DNA of 64,000 nt from Botryotinia globosa (Eukaryota > Ascomycota > Leotiomycetes > Helotiales > Sclerotiniaceae): contig RCSZ01000003.1 in NCBI GenBank assembly GCA_014898425.1, positions 496,001-560,000 of the forward strand, given 5' to 3'. Below, piece by piece: positions 24,487 through 35,881 of this stretch. The notes beneath the pieces are model-generated. The model was not told the origin of the DNA. It did not search any database and saw only the letters and a list, made by a program, of their open reading frames with translations. The position numbers and the translations under genes were made by a program. Numbering within the stretch: the stretch's first letter is position 1; the number at the start of each line of letters is the position of its first letter.

Positions 24487-24525
24487 CATTGAATTGAATT
24501 GAATTGAATTGAGTTGAGTTGAGTC
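24487..24525. repeat. Second GAATT/GAGTT pentamer cluster
   Basis: About seven pentamers, GAATT units followed by GAGTT units, the same order as at 21127-21218. Confidence 0.85.
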
Positions 24526-25081
24526 TCGCACGTCGGGTATTATGAATGTAATCTTACATTACTGATCTGGTAAAGGTCATGAATACGCTATTCAGATACC
24601 CGACAGTATTGTGGTCGTCTCTGTATCATTTCTGACTTCAGTCAATTTATACTCGTACTGTGCGAATCACTCACTTCTTTCAAAAGATTGCGGGGAAGCG
24701 AAGCTATGAATTGCGGGTTTGTCCGTCCCTGCAGGTTCCAGCAGCCTCGGTTTTACATTTCCACTTCATGTCACATGTAAATGCACATTATGATCATCAA
24801 CTCTTCTGAGCTGAGTAGAGTATCCGTCAAACAAAGCACAATACAATCCTGGTGTTAGGACTATCAAAACTCACAATATCCCAAACGTGCTATCGTCTTT
24901 GAATTCATGTGAGATAAACCTGAGCTTCGCTGAATGACCAGCGACTTGATCCGTCATCGAAATTCCTTGGAATGCAACACCGTCAACCAAATACTTTACT
25001 CTCGAGCGAGGCAATGAAGTCCAAGTAGCTGGCGCATTTTCGATATCGCAGAGTCCCGATCTTCTTCAAAGATTCAGAAAG

Positions 25082-27860
25082 ATGGCGTCGCAATCTACTT
25101 TACGATATTCCGATCCCATCGGCGCCCTGTATCAAAGATACGCGAATCTGATTCGTAGTCGAATACAGGGAGCTTCAAGGACAACAAAACTTGTCGCAAC
25201 TTTACTCCTCACTCTCTCTATCATATGCGGAGGGACTTTTGGTCATCGATCGTGGCAGAAACGAGCGGCAGAAAAGGAGCAGGGAAAGCGATTACATAGG
25301 CGGAACTCTGGGCTTAAGAATAAGGATGGATCGCGGGTGGTATTTGTACCATATAAAGACACCACCTCCAAAGTCACCATATACCCTACCAAACCTTTGA
25401 CTTTCGATGCTCACAGGAGACTTTTCCTGAATCCACCTCGAGCTGCTGGACTTACGGATGGTCAAGAAACTCCGCAGATTCCACCTCCCCAAACGAAGCC
25501 GGGATTGAATCTAGCATTTTTACATCAATTTCTCAGTCTCTTGAGTATAATGATCCCAAGATGGTCAAGTAAAGAGACTGGGTTACTTCTGAGCCATGGC
25601 ATCTTTTTGTTACTTCGAACTTACTTGTCGTTGGTTGTGGCACGATTAGATGGTGTAATTGTTAGGGATTTGGTTGCAGGTAATGGGAGAGCTTTCAGTT
25701 GGGGCATCATAAAGGTAAGAGTGCTAGAATTCATTTTTTTTTTATGTGAGAGGTGTATTTTATTCTCTTTTCATTTGATGTCTAGATCATCTCGTTGTCT
25801 CGTTGCTCTTTAACAAACCTTCATTTTCAATTGACTGACTATATCAAAGTGGTGTGGCATTGGGGGTTTGGCTTCATACACAAATGCTATGATCAAATTC
25901 CTTCAATCCAAAGTGTCAATTGCTTTCCGCACACGATTAACAAGATACATTCACGATTTGTATCTTAATGATAACCTCAACTACTATAAACTCTCGAATC
26001 TTGATGGTGGCGTTGGGCAAGGTGCCGATCAATTTATTACACAAGACTTGACTCTTTTCTGTGAATCAGCAGCAAGTCTCTATTCATCGTTAGGCAAACC
26101 TTTCGTTGATTTGTGTGTTTTCAACTATCAATTATACCGATCTCTTGGGCCATTGGCTTTGACTGGGTTAATGTCAAATTACTTTTTGACGGCTTCAATC
26201 CTTCGACGACTTTCACCACCATTTGGAAAATTGAAAGCTGTTGAAGGACGTAAAGAAGGAGATTTCCGAGGTCTTCATGCCCGTCTTATTGCAAATGCAG
26301 AAGAGGTAGCATTTTATGGAGGCGCCAATATGGAGAAGAACTTCCTAGATAAAGAGTTTAAAAGTCTCAAAAGATGGATGGAAGGGATATATACCCTTAA
26401 AATTCGCTACAACATACTTGAAGATTTTGTCCTCAAATACAGTTGGAGTGCATATGGCTATTTGCTCAGTTCATTACCAGTTTTCCTCCCTGCATGGGGT
26501 GGTCTTGGTGGAGTTGCGGAACTGGCGGATGTCTCTGTGGTAGGTGGTCGAGAAAGAGGTCGAATGAAGGAGTTCATCACCAATAAGCGACTTATGTTAT
26601 CATTAGCTGATGCTGGTGGGCGTATGATGTATTCGATCAAAGATCTTTCGGAATTAGCTGGATATACTAGTCGAGTCTATACGCTGATTTCAACCCTTCA
26701 CCGAGTTCATGCAAATGCATACTTTCCTCCTCGAGCCATTCAATCAGAACTTTTCTCTCTTTCAGATGTACAGGGTACCATTCAAAAAGGATTCGACGGG
26801 GTTAGATTGGAAAATGTACCTGTAGTCGCTCCATCAGTGTATCCACATGGCGGAGAAGAGTTAATTGATTCCCTATCTATGGTTGTTCACTCTGGCGAAC
26901 ATCTCCTCGTGAGTATTGTATCCCCTTTTCTTTCTCAATACCTCAAAGCTAACCCATTAGATTTCCGGCTCAAACGGCGTTGGTAAAAGTGCCATCGCCC
27001 GTATCGTCGCCGGGCTCTGGCCTGTCTATCGCGGTCTCGTTTCTCGTGCCCGCACAACCGGAACCGATGGCATCATGTTCTTACCCCAACGTCCTTATCT
27101 CAGCGTCGGTACTCTACGCGATCAAGTCATCTATCCAGATGGTGAGGTTGAAATGCGTTCTAAAGGGCGTCGCGATCTTGAACTAAAACGTATTCTCGAA
27201 GAAGCGCGGTTGGGCTATCTCCCTGATAGAGAAGGTGGCTGGGATACAAGAAAGGAATGGAAAGATGTACTTAGCGGAGGAGAAAAACAGCGCATGGCTA
27301 TCGCGAGATTGTTGTATCATGAACCTAGATATGCGTTTATAGATGAAGGTACCTCTGCCGTCTCAAGCGATGTCGAGGGACTTCTGTACGAAACGTGCAA
27401 GGAGAAGGGAATCACTTTGATTACAATCAGTACGCGAGCGAGTCTTAAGAGATACCATACGTATAATTTGAAGCTGGGATTGGGTGATGGGGGAGAGTGG
27501 GAGTATGAGAGGATCGGGACGGAGAGGGAAAAGATGGGGACGGAGAAGGAGTTGCAGGAGTTGAGGGAGAGGATGGAGATGGAAAGGGTTTGGGAGGAGA
27601 GGAAGAGGGGGATTGAGAGGGAGTTGGAGGAGGTGTGGGTGGAGGGGGGAGAGAAGTTGGAGGGGATTGCTTATATTGGGGAGAAAGAGGGGAGTGGGGA
27701 GGAAAGGAAGGGTGAGAAGAGTGAGAAGGGAGAGATGGAGGATGGAGATGTGAAGTCGAAGGGGGAGGTAGAGGGGGAGGTAGAGATCAAGGGGGAGTGG
27801 GAGGGAGAGCAGCAAGTCAAAGATGATGGGATAGCTCCAGTTGAGACGTTTGAGACGTAA
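25082..27860 (+). CDS. Peroxisomal ABC half-transporter, ABCD/ALDP family (Pxa-like, 863 aa)
   Basis: Exons: 25082-25714, 25850-26908 and 26961-27860. The N-terminal half holds a membrane domain with helices near residues 37-55, 130-155 and 160-200, plus the ALDP-type segments VSIAFRTRLTRYIHDLYL, NLDGGVGQGADQFITQD and NAEEVAFYGG (EAA-like). The nucleotide-binding domain has Walker A GSNGVGKSA (about 567), FLPQRPYLSVGTLRDQVIYPD (Q-loop), signature LSGGEKQR (about 668) and Walker B YAFIDEGTSAVS. Such proteins dimerise in the peroxisomal membrane and import fatty acyl-CoA for beta-oxidation. The last about 115 residues form a very charged Glu/Lys/Gly tail coded by an almost pure purine tract; this is longer than usual. 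At 863 aa the length is close to yeast Pxa1/Pxa2. Pxa1 versus Pxa2 cannot be decided here. Confidence 0.92.
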
Positions 27861-29061
27861 AGAAATATGTAAAGATGAAGATGAGAAAAGAATGATAAAT
27901 AAACACGCAAGACTTTTCAATAACTTTTTTTTTTGTATTCTAAGAATATATATCTACTTACTCCAGAACTAGAAATATCCAAAATAAATAACGAAGGAGA
28001 ATATATATATAATATATATTCGTGATTGGATTATTGAATATCATTATCTCCCTTTTCCCCTCTCCCTCTCCTTCCTCTTCCCCCATTTCTTCACCTCTCT
28101 TACTCATTTCTTCACCTCTCTTATTCATTTCCCATTTCCCATTTCCCATTTCCCATCTCCCAAAAAGGAATAAGAAGAGGAAATAGGTAAATATAAGAGA
28201 TAAACTAGAAGCCAGAATCAAGCCAGATGCCAAATGCCAAATGCCAGATGCCAGAAACCAGAAACCAGAAACCAGAAACCAGATGCCAGAAACCAGAAAC
28301 CAGAAACCAGAAACCAGATGCCAGAAACCAGATGCCAGAAACCAGATGCCAGAAACCAGATGCCAGAAACCAAATGCCAGATGCCAGATGCCAGATGCCA
28401 GATGCCAGATGCCAAATGCCAAATAAAAGATGCCAAATGCCAAATAAAAGATGAAAGATAAACAACAAGATACAAAAGAAATAAAACAAAAGACAAGACT
28501 CGATTCAATTCAATCCAGACTCTGTTTCTTCTCGCAATCTACCCATGTATGGATTGCAGGGTATATATAAGTAAGGGATTATTTTATAGATGCATAGTGT
28601 TACTAGGGAGAGAGAGGAGGTGCCCATAGAAATTGAAGATGAGTCTTAGTGCTGGTACGAGCGCTTGATGTTTTGGCTTTAGAATTGAATTTGAATCGAG
28701 CACATAGGAAAAGTCCTTTTGGGTTTTATGACTAGTGAGAGTGCAGAATGTGCGGGGTTCAAAATGTAGCATTACGATAGGTTTTGATCAACATCGACTG
28801 TACTGGTGTTGACGAAATCTTTGTTGACGAAATCCTATGTTTAGAGTAAACCTGAGAATAGCATACACAGGTAACATGAAAGTAGACTTCAAAGAAATTC
28901 ATCGATCATTTGATTAAAATTTGCACAGAAAACATTTGTCATGTCAATATTGTTGTTTGCTATTGATCCCATTCATTGAGCTTAAGCTAACACACCTTTC
29001 CGAGATGCATGTAAAAACACCAATATTTGAAACCCCAACCCAGACTTATGCCACGAAACAC
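27861..29061. other. Convergent 3' intergenic region between the transporter and eL20
   Basis: Contains the transporter 3' end (AATAAA-like sequence near 27895-27902 and a T-run), a CCCATTT repeat at 28128-28160, the heptamer minisatellite, and about 600 bp without recognisable content before the eL20 stop. Confidence 0.6.
28212..28447. repeat. Heptamer minisatellite, units CCAGAAA / CCAGATG / CCAAATG
   Basis: About 33 tandem 7-bp units in which CCAGAAA and CCAGATG alternate in blocks, ending with CCAAATG and AAAAGATG variants. Because 7 is not a multiple of 3 and the unit has no stop in any phase, all three plus frames and three minus frames are open across the array, producing about six spurious 60-160-codon frames. 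Confidence 0.93.
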
Positions 29062-30171
29062 TTAGTAGAAAGTTGATGGTCTCTTTGAGGCGAAGAGGTT
29101 GGCGGTCATGGATTTGGAGATGCGGTGAGGAAGAGGGAATTTGAGGTCCTTTTCGAGGAGTTGCTTAATGTATGGGCGCTTGACGTCTTCGGTCTTCTCG
29201 ATCTCAACAACCTTGAGGATCTATTTGGGCAATCAGTAAATTGGTTTCCGTGATTCCAGGACAAATTGAACTTACGTGGATCGACCTGAAACGGGAACGA
29301 TGTCTGGCAGCCATATCTTGGTACAAAGCCTCAACAGCATCGGTTCTTGACATCTCACGGTACTCCTTGTACATGTTGTGAGTTCCGGAGCGGGAATCAT
29401 ATCTGATCCAGATACCGAAGTTCTTAACCTTCATTGGGCGCTTCTCAGAGATCTGCAAAAGTGGAAAATTAGAATCTTGAAGCATTCGAATACGTCATTG
29501 TGTAATCGCATACCTCGTTCAAGCTGACGATTTCTCCATTTGCCTTCTTGACCTTTCTCAACTTCATCAAGAAGTACCAGAAACGAGACTTTGCAACAAC
29601 GGTGTTTGGTGCAAAGATTCTCATGCGGTACAACTTTGGGGCTGGGTTGGCCTCGGAAGGCAAGTGACGGCCAATGACCTGGTATTCTCGAAGGCGACCT
29701 AAAGGAAAGCATGTTAGCTTCCAGAACGTCCACTCTTATAATCTCGAATCCATGCGGTATCAAAAAAATTAATCCAATCCATGACTGGCACCATTGCGAT
29801 GTAGTTGATAATTGTTGATTTGGCGATTCATCGACTCCAATGGAAACGGTTCCAAAGCAGAAGGTTTTCATTTATCGAGAGAAGGCTCTGATATGAAGAT
29901 TAAAGAAGCTGGTAGCCGGGGCCTCGATTTTTGGATTCCATTGGTCCCATTCGTACATTTCCCGCTTCCAAACCACAACCAATGACTTCATCCGACTCGA
30001 TTCTGATCGCTCCAAGTGCTCAAATCGAATGCTTTTTTTTCCTTGTGCCAATCATTGCATCGTCGTGAGATCCATAGAGGGGGATTGTCGAATGGTGCGC
30101 AATCGTCATGTCGATAATTTTTGCAAGGTCCATTCCATCGGATTGAAGAAGAAAATCTATATCTTACCCAT
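29062..30171 (-). CDS. 60S ribosomal protein eL20 (L18a/L20, 174 aa)
   Basis: Exons: 30171-30168 (ATG plus one base), 29698-29514, 29452-29276 and 29220-29062, with introns of 469, 61 and 55 nt. The product reads [78 protein letters not shown] and ends [12 protein letters not shown], diagnostic for eL20, a large-subunit protein contacting 5S rRNA and 25S rRNA. The four-base first coding exon is fixed by ATGG followed by GTAAGA, and by the CTTTAG acceptor before GTCGCC; no other upstream ATG gives the conserved N-terminus. At 174 aa it matches yeast eL20 (172 aa). The gene is divergent to the CSN12-like gene. Confidence 0.93.
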
Positions 30172-30778
30172 CTTTATGGGGTTAGCTGACGTCGTTGATT
30201 TCTTTGCGGTAGAGGTAAACGTACTGTGATATTGTGTGGCCGTGGTTGTTGTCGTGATTGTCGCTGCAAATTTTGAAATTGATGGCTTCGCTCCTCCCAA
30301 ATTGAAATTCTCGGTTGAAAATTGAAGCTAAGGGTTTCAATTTTTAGCAGCCCTAGAGATTTTGACCTTACCTTTTATGGCTTGGTAAGTTGTCCATCAC
30401 GGGAAAGGTGGGACCATGGAGTGTCAATAGCACATTATCAAAGGTGATTATTAATTTTGGAGAATCGAACTAAAGAAAGAAGCAATGTAATGAATGAATG
30501 AATGGATGAATTTGAAATTCATTGAAAGAAAATTCCCATGACAATACTCCAACCTCTCAGTAAAATGGTAGTTGTGACATAATAACAGTTTATTCCTTGC
30601 TCTACGTTTTTTTCTACATAGATTCATGATACCCTCGCCAGCGTTCAGGATTTTTAGTTCCCCTTCTCTTCGCATCAATCAAACCATCAAGCATCAAACT
30701 GGGTCATTGTTTCCTCTCAACCCATAATAAATCTCATATCCATTGTCCAAGAGTTGCAAAACCTATTGAAAATTGAAG
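30172..30778. promoter_or_regulatory. Divergent promoter region between eL20 and the CSN12-like gene
   Basis: 607 bp between the start codons of two divergent housekeeping genes, so it should hold both promoters. Pyrimidine/purine-skewed stretches lie near 30600-30760. No specific factor site can be assigned from sequence alone. Confidence 0.5.
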
Positions 30779-32474
30779 ATGGATGCTTTTTTGCATGAGT
30801 TCAAGGCCGCCTACAACGAGGGAAATGGCTACAGTGTGTCCATGACCCTTTATCCTGTCGCCCCTGCTTCAACCCCCAACAGACTTCGAGAATTCTATCG
30901 AAGTACAAATTTCGAACATGTCAAGAAAGATATCGAATATCGACTTCTATACGATGATCGGTCTCCGTTGAGTTGTTCGGTGGAAGAAGGTCGGGCATGG
31001 GTAGACGTTTACTGCGCCTTTTGGAAGTTCATTGGTTTCATGTCCAATGCAGAGGCTGCTCCTGAAGATAACTCAAAGGTATGAATCTGGATATCTGAGA
31101 TGGAGGAGAGTATAACATGTGTCACTACTGCTTGACCCGACGTATTCATATCAACACGTGATAAACTTGCGATTTCTATTGCTACCATTTTCTGGTTCTA
31201 TCTTTCATACGCTCTAAGATTCAGCTAACAATTGCTTAGGATGCATGGACAAAGGTATATGAATCATGGAAAGAAGTAACAAATGCTCTTCATCGTGGTT
31301 ATAGTGCCTGCGGATTTGAAGCTTGGACTGTACCTTGCTTATACATCGCTGGCAAATATTTACGAATCTTTGCCATCAAAGCTGATGAAGCAACCGGTAC
31401 CGTATCTAATGCAGCTATGAACTACCAGGATGATTTGAATCCAGAGTCAGAGACAAATGAAAAGCTGGAAGATGCTGCTCGACAACTGAATCGCATATTC
31501 ACATTATGTCTCAGCGACCGAGCATCCCTTGAAGAGTCTAGGAAATGGGCTACTTACAATATTATCAATTTATTGTTCAAGACCTACTTCAAACTAAACT
31601 CTATCGGATTATCAAGAAATATTCTCAACGCGATCCAAGCATATCGAGGTGATATGCCGAGCCTCGAATCTTTTCCTATGTCTCATCAGGTGACGTTCAA
31701 GTATTATTGTGGGGTTATATATTTTCTCGAGGAGCATTATGAAGAGGTACGTTTATCAAACTGCAATTCTTTTTGATGTGCAGTCCCGACTAAAGATGTT
31801 TTAGGCAGAGAAATATCTCACCGAAGCATGGAGGTTATGTCACAAGAGTGCTGTCAAAAATAAAGAGTATGTTCACAATCGTATCGCCAAATTTTAAAAC
31901 GGCCATTAATCAAAACATCAGACTCATCCTCACCTACCTGATTCCCTGTCACCTCCTAACAACCCACACTCTCCCCACTCCAGCCCTCCTCCAGCCATAT
32001 CCTAAACTTCAAAAGCTCTTCGGCCCTCTCTCTCGATGTATCAAAAAAGGCGACCTTGCCGGTTTCGACGCTGCTCTCCTAGCCGGCGAAAACAAATTCG
32101 TCAAACGTCGCATCTACCTCACCCTAGAACGTGGCCGCGATATCGCATTACGCAATCTTCTACGTAAAGTATTTATCGCGGGCGGTTATGAAGAAGCCAA
32201 GGAACCGACTGCTGCACCGGTAAGAAGGACCAGAATCCCAGTTGCGGAATTCGCTGCTGCGATCAGTATTGGGAGTAAAGAGACAATGGAAAACGATGAA
32301 GTGGAATGTTTACTTGCGAATATGGTTTACAAGGTGGGTCTCGGAGACTCGTTCTCCAAAATGATTAATGTGCTAACACTTAGTCTTTAGAGCTTGATGA
32401 AAGGTTACATATCCCGAGCACATGGAATCGTGGTATTAAGCAAAGGTGGCGCATTTCCTGGAACAGGCGTTTAA
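30779..32474 (+). CDS. CSN12/Thp1-like PCI-domain protein (454 aa)
   Basis: Exons: 30779-31078, 31240-31746, 31805-31866, 31922-32333 and 32391-32474. The start is the ATG at 30779 ([18 protein letters not shown]). Helical TPR-like repeats ([65 protein letters not shown]) lead into a C-terminal PCI winged helix ([70 protein letters not shown]). This layout is that of yeast Csn12 and metazoan PCID2, found in COP9-signalosome-related or TREX-2 (Sac3-Thp1) mRNA-export complexes. Assignment to Csn12 rather than Thp1 rests on length and the closing SKGGAFPG motif. The 84-nt last exon restores the conserved end and the stop. Confidence 0.9.
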
Positions 32475-34889
32475 TGATTTCTCTTAGTGATAGTGAAACG
32501 ACAATGATATCAATTACTTCCTGCAAGATGATAACCCGTGCATGTATGAAATCATTCCATTCGACGATATTCACAACAATGTCATCAATCCAGTAGTGCA
32601 AAGATTGGTACCAGAATACTTGCCTCTACTCCAACCGTTGATTCGCCTCTCTTTGATCAAATACACACTCGACGATATATATGAATCCATCATTCAACAA
32701 CAAAATATAGATTGCTGCTCACTGTATAGGTATACCACATCAAGATATATCTACATGTTAGTTCCAGTATCTTTCACACGAGTCTGATGGTTGTATGTAT
32801 GCGTACATATTATTCCAGTCATGCGTTCCTACATAGATGTACATCTATCTGCCTTGAATATCTTGGCATTTAATCACCTATCATATTAATTGAATTAAAA
32901 TGAAATATTTGGTTATTAATCATATTAAATTAATAAATCATATCTTCGTGATCTAACTAAAGACTTTTTTAAATTATAAAAGAATATTTAAATAGATTTT
33001 AGATTTTAGATTTATAAACTAAAAAATCTATATTATTTGAATTATAAAATATTAATTACTTTATAAGATTATCTTTAAATTTACACTCAAATAGATTTTT
33101 TGCTTTTAAGATTATATCATCTAATCCAATTAATATAATACTTATATTCTGAATGCTATTCTTAGTAATTCGTTTATTTTGTTCGGCGCGGATTATATCC
33201 TCTCTCTATATCCTCTCTCTATATCATATCTGTATATATATATAGATATCTATCCCCAGCATTTCCAATACATCGAATCTGCCTCGTTTTCCCGATACTA
33301 TTGAGTACGTTGGTATGTATGTATATAGGTAGGCAGATATATAATATTCAATGGATACATCTAGTAAATAAACCCCCCTATCCTCCGTACTGCATACATA
33401 CATCATAAGTCAGTCACTTTCTTTCTTCTATCTATCCATCCATTCATCTATCCCGTCAATTGATCTCATCGATCGATTAATATATCAATATATCAATATA
33501 TCAACCCAATCATCCTTCTACCTGCGAATCTCCGCGTGTTATCATCTTTTTCTTCATCTCTCTCTCTCTCAACCCCGCTCAAATCGAATGAAATCTGCCG
33601 AGTCTGCGTCCAAAGAGTCCAAGAAGTTACATACATGATACATACAAATCACAAATCACAAATTACAAATCATAGAATTTCTCTCCTCGAGCTCCACAAC
33701 ATGATGAATAATGAATACAAGTATCGCTGATATTAATACTTGATAATCGATAATTAATACCACTACCATCCTATATCCATTCATTATCCCCACAAGTAAG
33801 AACTCGATATCGAGATCATCAAACTCAAATTCAAATCCAAACTAATATCACGAAATCTAGTTCCCCTCCTCCACCTTTCCAATTTCCCATCGCCTCGCCA
33901 TTTATTCTGTTCCGTTGCATTCTGCAAACTCGATTGCCATTTTGGTTTGCTTTTCTTGCCATCCTTTGCTATCATAACCTATTCCCTTTCTTTCCTTCTT
34001 TCTTCCGTCGTAAAAACAGCGTGAATAAGTCTGATCCTCATCCCCCCCTAAGGATTTAACATGGCATAAGGTTGCATAAAATTGCGTAATAGACAACATA
34101 GCATAAATGAAATCCCCTAGACTGAAAATAAGAAACCAACGATAATAGTAGATAGATAAACAAATAATACAGTCCCATCCCTTCATCCAATCCATAATCT
34201 CGTTCTTTCGCATTCATTGATCTGTCCTGTCAATTTGATATGTTCCTCCTTTCCCGTCCGGGTTTCCCTACATACTTGATAAAACAATGAAGTGCGCAGT
34301 CTGTGAACCGAAACCAAACGAAACGAAATAAAAATAACCAGACAGGAAAGAGAAACAAATAAAGAAGGAAAAAAAGTCATCAAAGTATTCAGCACACAGA
34401 TATTGATAATACATGCGGCACCCTCCGCCCCTTCTCGTCTATCCATTCGCTCGTTCATATCGTCATCTCGGCGATGTTGTTAAGTCCTGATGAAAAGTAA
34501 ATCCAAATTCTAAGGAAGAAGAACCCAGTATGAAAAGAGCAACAAAACAAAGGTGTCCATAAAGAAGCATAATAACTGAAACGCTAACGCCATGGTATCA
34601 AAAGAGAACAGGAATAAAAGTCCGTCATGAGAAATAAATAGTGAAGTATCATGAGTTTTGCTCGAGGCAAGTTGAGGCCAAAGGGGTCAAAATTGTGAGT
34701 GAGATTGAAGAGGAATGTAAACGCAACGCTTGTATAAATAACCAAGAGAAAAGTGGTGAAGTGAGGTGAAGAGCAGAGAAAAGAAGATATCCTCAGGAGG
34801 AGTGTAGTTTCGTGATGCGAGACCGGTAAGGAATGGAGGCTGTGCGGTATTTTGTTGACTTGAGATGAGATGCGACTTGTATCTATCAT
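32475..34889. other. 2.4-kb gene-free region with an AT-rich island
   Basis: 3' flanks of the CSN12-like gene (+) and the BTB gene (-). It holds an AT-rich island (32870-33180), TATATCCTCTC and ATATATCA short repeats (33193-33225, 33478-33505), and unremarkable sequence beyond. Open frames at 32542-34893 have no family resemblance; some may be the long 3' UTR of the BTB gene. Confidence 0.5.
32870..33180. other. AT-rich island with short inverted repeats
   Basis: About 300 bp that is overwhelmingly A and T. ATAGATTTT at 32992-33000 faces AAAATCTAT at 33023-33031, able to form a hairpin, and another AATAGATTTTTT copy follows near 33090. No coding potential. It could be an eroded mobile-element relic, possibly affected by repeat-induced point mutation, or simply AT-rich spacer. 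Confidence 0.55.
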
Positions 34890-35881
34890 TCAATGAGCCC
34901 TGAAGCTTTTTGGCGAAGCACTACAGTCATGATTAGCTAAATTTCAAAACATTTACATGTGTCACTATAAGACAAGAATAGAAAGTACTCACGCAACAAC
35001 ATCATCAACATGATTAGCCAAAGCAACAAATAAGTCAAAAAACAACGGCGAGCCTCCCTGCAACATCTCCAATTGCATCGTACCACTTCTCTTAAAAGTA
35101 CTTCGACTTCTGATAATGAGAGCCAGATAATGAGCTCTTAGTTTCGAGTCGGTATCGGGTGTATTGGCATATGCATAACGAGCCGACGAGAGAATGGTAC
35201 TGCATTGAATACCCGATTCTTTCCCCTGTTAGCGACAATAGTAAAAGAATTAAGGAGGGGGAGACATACGAAGCCCCTGTTTTCTCAAGGCCACTCGTTG
35301 AAGTTCCTCTAACCCATATTTTTCCGCCGCACAATATATAACTGTGTCTTTTAACAACTCGCCGTCAATAGAATGATGATGAATGGTCGATTCCTTTTCA
35401 TCTCCATCACCACTTTCCAGCTCCCACGTATTTTTGCGTTTGTTATGTACAAGTCGAGGATAATAATCTCCTTTGTATAAATATTCGAGCACGGAAGAAA
35501 AGATCTCGGGTTCTTCGTCGAGAAGTGTTATGCGTTTGTTAATCGTTTCCATGTGCTGATTTCGACAGGCGGATTGAAAGAAGGGGGATAGACAGAGAAC
35601 ATCCTCGTGAGCAGCAAAGAGCCGTTGTTCACGGCCGACGACAATGGTGATTATAGATGAGGTTAATGTGCTACATAGAGTTAATTATCGTGATAATTTA
35701 AGTGCTATGTTGGACAAACATACTTTGGAGAAGAAATTTGTTCCGTTGGAGGTTTACGAGTGGTTTTCTCATGACGATGCTTTGATACTGCATGTTCTCT
35801 AAACGAAGACTTTCCTTTATGACGACGACTTCTTGAAAAACTCTCTGTTGCTTGTGATGTTTTGAAGCTTCTCGTAAACAT
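34890..35881 (-). CDS. BTB/POZ domain protein (271 aa)
   Basis: Exons: 35881-35724, 35670-35270, 35218-34993 and 34920-34890. A basic N-terminus (SFSRSRRHKGKSSF) is followed by the BTB fold: VVGREQRLFAAHEDVLCLSPFFQSACRN, ITLLDEEPEIFSSVLEYLYKGDYYP, VIYCAAEKYGLEELQRVALRKQGLQ. A C-terminal helical part then reads ARYAYANTPDTDSKLRAHYLALIIRSR. The third-exon acceptor was chosen at 35219 (AAAG) because only it keeps the conserved SGIQCSTILSSARYAYA frame. BTB-only proteins of this fungal family act as adaptors or scaffolds, often for Cullin-3, but no partner is visible here. The last exon codes only SPKSFRAH. Confidence 0.85.

Larger units (their letters stand above)
20835..25081. other. 4.2-kb gene-free region rich in simple repeats
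   Basis: Between the phosphatase start (-) and the ABCD transporter start (+), so it includes two divergent promoters. It contains GAATT/GAGTT pentamers, a GT/TATATGTA tract, a GATGAT run near 22080-22107, an octamer minisatellite, a pyrimidine tract (22680-22760), GGGAGA hexamers, several CTAGGTA palindromes, and a second pentamer cluster. Open frames here come from the repeats or lack family resemblance. Confidence 0.6.

Noticed and set aside
27363..27920. 185-codon frame antisense to the ABCD transporter tail
   Set aside because: Leu/Pro-rich translation of the complement of a purine-rich coding tract; a shadow of the real gene.
28205..28508. Six overlapping open frames of 60-160 codons on both strands over the heptamer array
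   Set aside because: All are repeat translations: a stop-free 7-bp unit leaves every frame open. No start context, domain or codon bias supports a gene.
32870..33180. Transposable element
   Set aside because: No terminal repeats, target duplication or transposase remnant visible; only AT richness and a small hairpin.
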